Origin: Cephalothrix simula
Lineage: Eukaryota > Nemertea > Palaeonemertea > Archinemertea > Cephalotrichidae
Reading direction: 5' to 3'
Assembly (NCBI GenBank): GCA_035591015.1
Contig: JAXIUW010203398.1
Coordinates: forward strand, 1 to 11,364
DNA length: 11,364 bases
Part shown: in pieces, positions 1 to 7,300 of the stretch
How the letters are laid out: every line of letters starts with the position of its first letter
Numbering within the stretch: the first letter of the stretch is position 1
Made by a program: the position numbers and the translations under genes
The notes under the pieces: model-generated
Database searches by the model: none
What the model saw: only the letters and a program-made list of their open reading frames with translations
What the model was told of the DNA's origin: nothing

Positions 1-705
1 ATGTTACGAATAGATGACTTAGGGGGGGGAGCCCTTTTTGGTCGCTCCTCCGACAATTTTTCCAGCCAATTGTGTATACCAATATATGTACTTAAATAAA
101 ATATTTTCCTAGTATATCGTTTGACACTGAGATTTTATTAAACGATTGCCAATCCAATTATTTACGCATTGGTTCACATTTTTACTACTCTAGTGAACGA
201 GAAGATTTATCTCCGCCTACCGTCGAAAAATACAAGTTCGAAATACACAATGAGGGGGGTATGAGAACAGTTTTTTTTAACAAACTACATTTTTACAATC
301 CCTATGCTCAAAATTAAAAGCCTGATAAACATGTTAAGTATTCTTTGGGTTTTGGTGGCGCGGGGTCTGGAAATTGATACTTACAAGTTTCACTTGGTAC
401 ATTAGTTTCCAATGACCATTCAACATTAATTTAAAAAGTTAAAGTTAAATTTTTCAGTCCAATTGATTTTTGTTTGTTTTTTTGCATAAAAGATGCACTA
501 TAGACCACATTAGATATAAATGTTTTTTGTAGTAGAAATTGTTTAGGTCAAAACTATTTCACGATTTCAAAATTGCATGAACATGTATTTACATTTATTT
601 TTTATACAGAATTTGACAGGTTTGTCTGAACTAAACGAAGTAACTTCTTACACCGTAAATTTGTATATAGCTCTCTATTATGCGTCTTTCGTCTTAACTA
701 AACAG
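1..705. other. Non-coding, probably intron; nothing specific seen
   Basis: This is AT-rich sequence with homopolymer T runs and a G8 run at 24-31. No exon with matching splice borders and a sustained frame was found. As the first visible exon starts in phase 0 with a good acceptor, this stretch is most simply part of the intron before it. Confidence 0.5.
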
Positions 706-734
706 ATACGAAATTGACGTGGGAGATGACGCGT

Positions 735-842
735 CCTGAACTAAATAACGGTCAAGTTGAACTAGCTGAACTAAATAACGGTCAAGCTGAACTAAATAAT
801 GGGCAAGCTGAACTAAATAAAGGTCAAGCTGAACTAAATAAC
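735..842 (+). repeat. 21-bp tandem repeat, five copies, open in one frame
   Basis: The unit is GCTGAACTAAATAACGGTCAA. Three full copies run from 766 to 828, with an altered, interrupted copy before them and a partial copy after. The unit is exactly seven codons long, and one plus-strand frame is open. An ATG at 726-728 gives a 39-residue reading of AELNNGQ-type heptads ending in TAA at 843-845. A splice-acceptor-like CTTAACTAAACAG ends at 705. The other two plus frames contain stops in every unit. It is probably an intronic minisatellite; a small or alternative coding exon is possible but not shown. Confidence 0.75.
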
Positions 843-845
843 TAA

Positions 846-1216
846 ATTATTCCAATGAGAATTTTCTTTTTTATCCAAAAATTCTCTGTCGTCAAATTAC
901 TGTACAAAATGTGATGAGCATTGATCGAGTAGTGTGATGTTTTGTGAAGTTTTTGTAGAGTTTTTTTTGTAAATAATATATTTTTATATTCTTGTCTACG
1001 ATCCACATATGTATTCATTCAATCATTCTTGACGTAGTACCTGAATTTCATTTCACACCCTAGAATCTATACTATTACCAAACCTCTCTTAAATAAATTA
1101 TTTTTATAAAATTGCTGCAAAGCTGTTCTTGCTTAATTAAATTAGCTCATCTTTCCATATTCCGGCCCTATTTAAATTCTTACAGTTACTAATATTAATT
1201 TTTTTGTATTTTATAG
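846..1216 (+). other. Intron before the first visible coding exon
   Basis: AT-rich sequence with no repeat or exon I can support. It ends in a T-rich tract and the TATAG acceptor used by the exon at 1217. Confidence 0.5.
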
Positions 1217-1316
1217 AGAGCTGATCCTGCTGAACCAACAATGACTCTGTCTCCAAGTGATCCTAGTTTAAGTCCTTTAAAAACCAAAGGATACGTGTCA
1301 TCAAAACGACCAACCA
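1217..1316 (+). CDS. Coding exon 1 of the visible part (residues 1-33)
   Basis: The acceptor is a T-rich tract ending in TATAG at 1212-1216, and the donor is GTAAGA at 1317. Starting at 1217 the exon reads in phase 0 from AGA. It ends with one base (A) of a split codon that exon 2 completes to ATT. The product is Ser/Thr/Pro-rich, with ten of 33 residues Ser or Thr and several SP/TP-like positions, and it ends in a basic stretch SSKRPT. AG also occurs at 1218 and 1220. Acceptor use at 1218 would break the frame, whereas 1220 would shift the start without a clear phase match, so 1216 is preferred. The phase-0 start means a coding exon should precede it, but I could not identify one in 1-1216. 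Confidence 0.72.
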
Positions 1317-4300
1317 GTAAGAGCATCATTTATCTGAATGTTTACTTTTTATCTGAATGTTAAACTTTTCTATAAGAAATTAAGCCTGCTTGCCCATGCT
1401 TCTTTATATTCAGTGCCTATAATTTCACGAATTACAATTCAATTAATTTTAGCGCCTCAAACTGTCAAAAACATGGAATTGTGGATTGATCCATATTTAA
1501 TTCATAATAAATCTATTTAAAAAATTAGTATATTTATACTTAACCTAACTTAACTTATGAATATCAAAAATTGATAATAATTGATGAGAGTGGTTTCAGG
1601 TGATAAAAATGTACAATCTATTTATAAAAACCCTGTCACTGGGTTATGTGCCGCATCTATTATAGAGTTTCTTATCTATTAATATCAATCTTTGATAATA
1701 TCAATAGCCTATCATATTATGGGCTACTTATATGTCTGTTAAAGACAATCATTTAAAGAAAATGGAACGAAGAAAGTGTCCAAAATTGTATCCAATGAAG
1801 TTTTAAAAGAGCCTCAATTTCTATATAAATTATTTTGATTTATAATTATATCCTTCTTTCGTCCAGTTTTCAAGAAAAATTCTGACAGTGGTTTCCACGA
1901 ACCTCCAACACCTCCACGAAAAATGTCTGTTCCTGATATTCATGTAGGACTCGAACAACCCCCTCCCACTTTTCCACGAAAGACATCTATACCCCAAGGT
2001 ATTTATCCTATTTATGCACTTTAATCATTCCGCTGCTTAATAATAATAAAGATTGCAGCCGAAGTTTCCGCATTTACCGAATCATCCTTGTTCGAATCAC
2101 CGGACTGCCAATTTTTACAATCAATTCCTTGCATTTGTGTCAGATAGAGGACACAGGTGTGAAACGACCACAAATTTAAGTAATATAGGTCTTAATTCAA
2201 AAGGTGGTTACCGATAATACTTTCCTTTTATTTATTCTGATTCACCTCGGAAAAACTCGGTTGCCAAGGAAAAGGATGAAACCTCGGTTGCTTAAAGGAA
2301 ATCTTCGGCTGTTAATAAAAAAACCTAGGCCGCTGTAAGAAAATCCCGGTTGATCTTTATTGGGTATTTTGGGTCGAAGATGTCAGAAGTTTAAATAATT
2401 AATTTTAACTAACTTTTGTTTCCCAGTTCTCACTAGGCTGAAACAAAAATTTGAGCATGGTTCAACCCATGACCTTCTAGTAGATGACGAGGATGATGAC
2501 AATAATAGTAAAGCCAATGGTATTTTGATGTGTAATAAATTAGCATCGGGACCTGTTTTTTGCAACACCTATTGTATCGCAAGTTTTTCGTTTAAGCTCT
2601 GTCCACGAAAATTCGCTTTCGGTTTCCATAAATTCTACCAAAAGACTAAAATTGAGCCGGTTAAATTCGGCTAATTAAACCTGAAATGATGTTAAAACAA
2701 AAAAAAAACTTGCGATAAAATAGGTGTATTGCGAAATAACAAGTCGCGACGTTACGCTTTATGCTTTTGTACATTTGTATTGCAATGCAATATGTAAAAT
2801 TGTACACATATATAACATGAAATAACACAATGCAGCATTATAGTGTTTGGCAAAAAAGTAATTAATTTTGGATTTATATGCTTTTAAATCATAATTTCTT
2901 TTCTCCCTTTTATGGGGAATATAAAATTGAGGTCTTACTTGATGCTCAAAATATACTAGCATCTTAAAGATTGAGCGATTTCATAGTATTTTACGGGAAA
3001 ATTAAATTAATATCAGGGGTGGTTTGTCAGATTAGTTTCATACTCCGACCTGGGTGGGGTGGGTGTTTTGGGGTCTGCGGAAACTAGTCTGACGTACTAG
3101 TCTGACGTTGTCAGACTAGGTGGTGGGTGTTTTGGGAATTTTCGAGATTAATTAGTTTGACGTCAGGCTATTTGGTGGGTGTTTCGACATTTTACTAGAA
3201 ATATAAACAAAATGTCAGACTATGTGCGTAAAAATTTTGTTGCGAAAGCAAAAAATCATAAACTTTACACAAATTATTTCTTTTGCGAAATAATTTTTTT
3301 CTTCGCGACATAATTTTTGAAAAAAATTGGCGCAACCAAAAAAATAATTGGGGTGGGGGTCAGTTTTTATTTTTGGTGTCAAAATTCTCTGAATTTGACC
3401 AATTTCCACTTATCTGGCGTCGGAGTATGAACTAATAATGACACCCCCTGATTATCATCATAGATTATTAAAATTCAAACTTTTCGTTGCATGTGGTATC
3501 GGTTATTCTGTTTAATCGAGTACAAAACAGCAAAATACATAAACTTATTTACGCTCGTAAATCATTAACCCTCTGCTGCCCAGGGGGTCGATTGGACCCC
3601 CTACGATTTTTTTGAATAACTTTGTTTAGAGTTGAGATATCACCAAAAAATTTTGGATATTTCTAATTGAAGACAAGAGACGATTTTTGATGCAATACAT
3701 GTAGGGGTAGGTGTCAATATGGAATTTTTTTGAAAAAATTGAAATTTAGCTTTGACTTTCAATAGAATTGTCATTTCTAGAGATAGCTTTTGGGTTTTTT
3801 GTGTGAGTGAAGCTTAGAAAAGTGTCTTACTGGGGAAAAAACCGCAGCATCATATCTATAACCGTTTTGGACTAATAAAAGTTTTTTATGACGTCATCCC
3901 GAATTCAGCGCGACGGTTACCCAAAATACATACATGTAATTTCCCATAATTCCTGAAGGAATTGAGATATTTTGATGAAATTTTGGATTTAGACTCCTCT
4001 CAGGCATTCCTTCTCAGGCATTCCTTTCCACAACATAAAAATCAACTTCCTGGTATAGCTTAAAAATACAAATTTTCATTTTTCGCATAGTTTTTTCCGG
4101 TCCCTGTGTGACAGGACTTAGTGACTGTACAGTGCTAAGTGACCGCTAGCATACAAAACATATATACTTTGCAAGGACACTAATCCCTACCCCAGTCACC
4201 TTGCCCTGGCTTCTTTCGTGTTACATATACAAAATGTACGGAGTGGTCACTTAGCCCTGGCGGTCACTTAGAAAGCTGACAAAATGTAAAAAAATCCCTT

Positions 4301-7300
4301 ATTTTCAATTCTTTTTATTTACTTATTTGCCATTTTGAATAGTATTCCGCCCCAATTGGTGCAAAATTTGCCAAGTAACTTTGCTTGGATGTTAAAAATT
4401 AAATTTATTATCTTGCTTACCCTTCAGGTAGGCTTCAATCAGCGATGACGTCATAATCACGTGACCTCTTTGACCTAGGGTAAAATTTCATGCATTCTTA
4501 GAAACTAAATCTGACCATTAGTTACCATGCCAAAAACCTTTAAAATCGGTCCAAGATTTCTGAAAATTTTGGGGGTCTATCTAGAGATCTCTAGACCCCC
4601 TGGGTACAAAAGGAACCACTTTTAGCCTGGGCGGCAGAGGGTTAAGTTGCGTTATTGTATGAATGTGTGAAGATAACAATAGTGTAATAGCACAATTCCT
4701 AGATCAATACGTGTTTGTAATCCTGCATTTTACCCTAATTCCTCTCCTATTTATGAGTCACATTTAGACTAAGGAAAAGGCTGTTCGTCACGGAACGTCC
4801 ATTATCATTCCCTATAATGTGACACGGGAACTCTCCTTTTGTCATAAAAATGGACTACCGTATGCTATAGAAATGAGATTGTCGGTTTTGTAAATCAACT
4901 AAAACACGAGCATTTGAAAATACTGATATTTACACTAAATTATTTTTTTCCACGGCTTTGTTAAAAATGAAAAAAAAAAGATTTGATGTAGGCTATTACA
5001 GATTTCTGTTAAAATTTAAAGATCTTTAATTATTTACCGTTTGACATTTTCATTTTTAGCCGAGGAAACACCGCCACCTTTAGCTGAAAAGCGAAGAGAT
5101 ACAATAATAAATGCACATTCTAGTCCAGTTAGAAGGGTAAGTGATTCTAATTGTAAGAAAAATATTTTTAACAAATGTACTAATATTTTTTAAAGATCTA
5201 AAAATACAATGTAGTTACATCCCCGTTTAACTATCGTAATAGTTGACCCTTTTATATAAAACCATTTAAAACAGATAGTAAAAAATTTATCTATAATTTT
5301 TTTCTGCATTACATATATTATTTTTCTTGTATTTACCGAAAATAGATTGCACCGTCTGATCGTATCGTAAGTTAACGCTTTTTAACATTTTAACATAGAT
5401 GGAAACGTTTTCAATTTTAAGCATTTTAACCGTTTTTTTCTTTCATAATCATAGTGATTTCTTAAGGCCAATTTACACTTAGCCGGCGCCCTTGTAGCAT
5501 CTTGCGTATCAAGGCGATATGAGTATCATCGTTTTTTCAGTAGAAACTATACCGTTGAGTATCAACATGCCCTTGTAACATCCTAACGTTCTCATAAAAA
5601 TGGCATAGTCAGACAACTTTCAGTGGTCGCCGAACGAATTGGTCTCCAACGACGTCCATCCAGCGTTCCACTAACGCTCTTTCAGCGTTCGCGCAACGCT
5701 CTTCGCAACGTCCTCACCTGCTTTAACTAAAAAGTGATTGAAATGACCTAGTTTTTCCACCGCCCATAGAAGGTTCTTCCAGCGTCTACGGAACGTTCTT
5801 CCAGCACTCACGGAGCGTCCTTCCAGCGTTTTGGTTGTGTTGCGACATCCTTCTAGCGCCCTTGCAGTGATCTAGCGCCCTTGCAGCGTCCTTGGAACGT
5901 CCTTCTGGCGTCCTTCCAGCATATTGACATCACGCTCCTCAGATGAGAAAACGCCGAAAACCAGTTTAGAGTCTTCGGCGTTTTGTTGACACAACGTCCT
6001 TCATTCGCTCCTACAGCGTTCATCAAATGTCCTTCCAGCGCTCTTACAGCGTTCTTCCTTCGAACGTTGAACGTCCTTGCAGCATCTTTGGAACGGCTTG
6101 AATATAAATGCAGCAAAAATTAGTTCCGTGTTCTTCCAGCGTTCTTGCAGCGTCAACGGAACGTTCTTCTAACGCCCTTCCAGCGTCAGCGGAGCGTCCT
6201 TCCGACGTTGTGCCTGTTGTCGAGTAACGCACTGTGTTTTTCAATTTAAAACAAAATTTGTAGGTTTACAGTTACCCTTGCCAACGTCCTTCCAGCATCT
6301 ACGGAGCGTCCTTTTCGGGAAGACATTCATTCAATTCTAATGAGGAAGGACGCTGTGTGGACAGTGTAAATGAGCCTTAAATAAACTATGAAATTTTAGC
6401 TTTTTATGACTCGAAACTCAATATTCCGCAAGCCGCCATTTTCAGGAGTGAGGAAACAATTATGAAAATCGCCATTTTTACCTCACTCTTGAAAATGACC
6501 GCAGTCGAAAAGTTAAGTTCCGATTAAAAAGGTTTGATGCTTTCTAAAATTTGATTTTGAAAATTCGTATACATGTAACACAGCATCAACATGGATATTT
6601 TGTTTTTTATCGCTTTGTGGTTTAGTTTATGCAATGATAGATTTAAAGGGATAAATTTTTTTTTAAATTTTATTATTTTACTCGAGTGGCCGTTTCAATA
6701 CATATCTCTACAATTTTTTTTCAAAGATTATCTAAAATGTTTTTGAGATGACCCTCTATCTCTGTTTCTCAAAACGCATTTTTATTTTCAAATGCATGTA
6801 GGCTATATACATTTGAGAGATCTTTCATTACCGATCTGTACCACTGCGCCGGTGTTCATTATTTGAATTCAGTTGCTTTATCGTAAGATATATTTGTTTA
6901 GGTTCAAAGTTTGTACCATCCTCCTACCTCGATATCAGAATCCGCTGTGAGTAAAACGATTTTAAAAAAGCACGATTGATTAGTAATAATTAGTATTTGA
7001 ATTTACTGCTTTTAAAAAACCGCGAAAAATTAGTGCTATATTTAAATTTAAATTTGCTTTATCGCCTTATACATGTTATAGAATTGCTTATAAAATTAAA
7101 AATAGTTCATTAACCAAAGACAACACATGTATTTTGCCGTAAAATGGTCGCCATATACGGTAAAGATTCGACACGAGAAGAGCATCGGTGCCCCTTTCAT
7201 ACCGAATTACATTGCATTGTTCTTCATCATGTACAACACCAACAAAATTGGAATATAAAATATATACATATAGAAGAAATGTATAAATAGAATATAATTG

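Larger units (their letters stand above)
5462..6380. mobile_element. 0.9-kb inverted-repeat element filled with an 11-bp repeat
   Basis: TTAAGGCCAATTTACACT starts at 5462. The complement from 6380 reads TTAAGGCTCATTTACACT, so the ends match at 16 of 18 positions. The flanks could be a TTAA (piggyBac-type) or a TTA (PIF/Harbinger-type) target site; the sequence does not decide. The interior is largely an array with an 11-bp period and a central hairpin, and no transposase is present. The element is much richer in CpG than the surrounding intron and sits between two small, possibly alternative exons. Confidence 0.8.

Noticed and set aside
1338-1520. Plus-strand open frame of 60 codons
   Set aside because: It begins 22 bp after the exon 1 donor, wholly inside an intron, and has no acceptor or motif.
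2383-3409. Minus-strand open frames at 2383-2568, 2759-2962 and 3215-3409
   Set aside because: The first is antisense to exon 3, the second lies in AT-rich intron and the third inside the hAT-like element. None has coding character.
5853-6244. Overlapping minus-strand open frames (5853-6116 and 6044-6244) with repeated EGR/DAARTLE-like peptides
   Set aside because: They are translations of the 11-bp array. The 33-nt common period keeps frames open, and no gene context or recognised domain is present.
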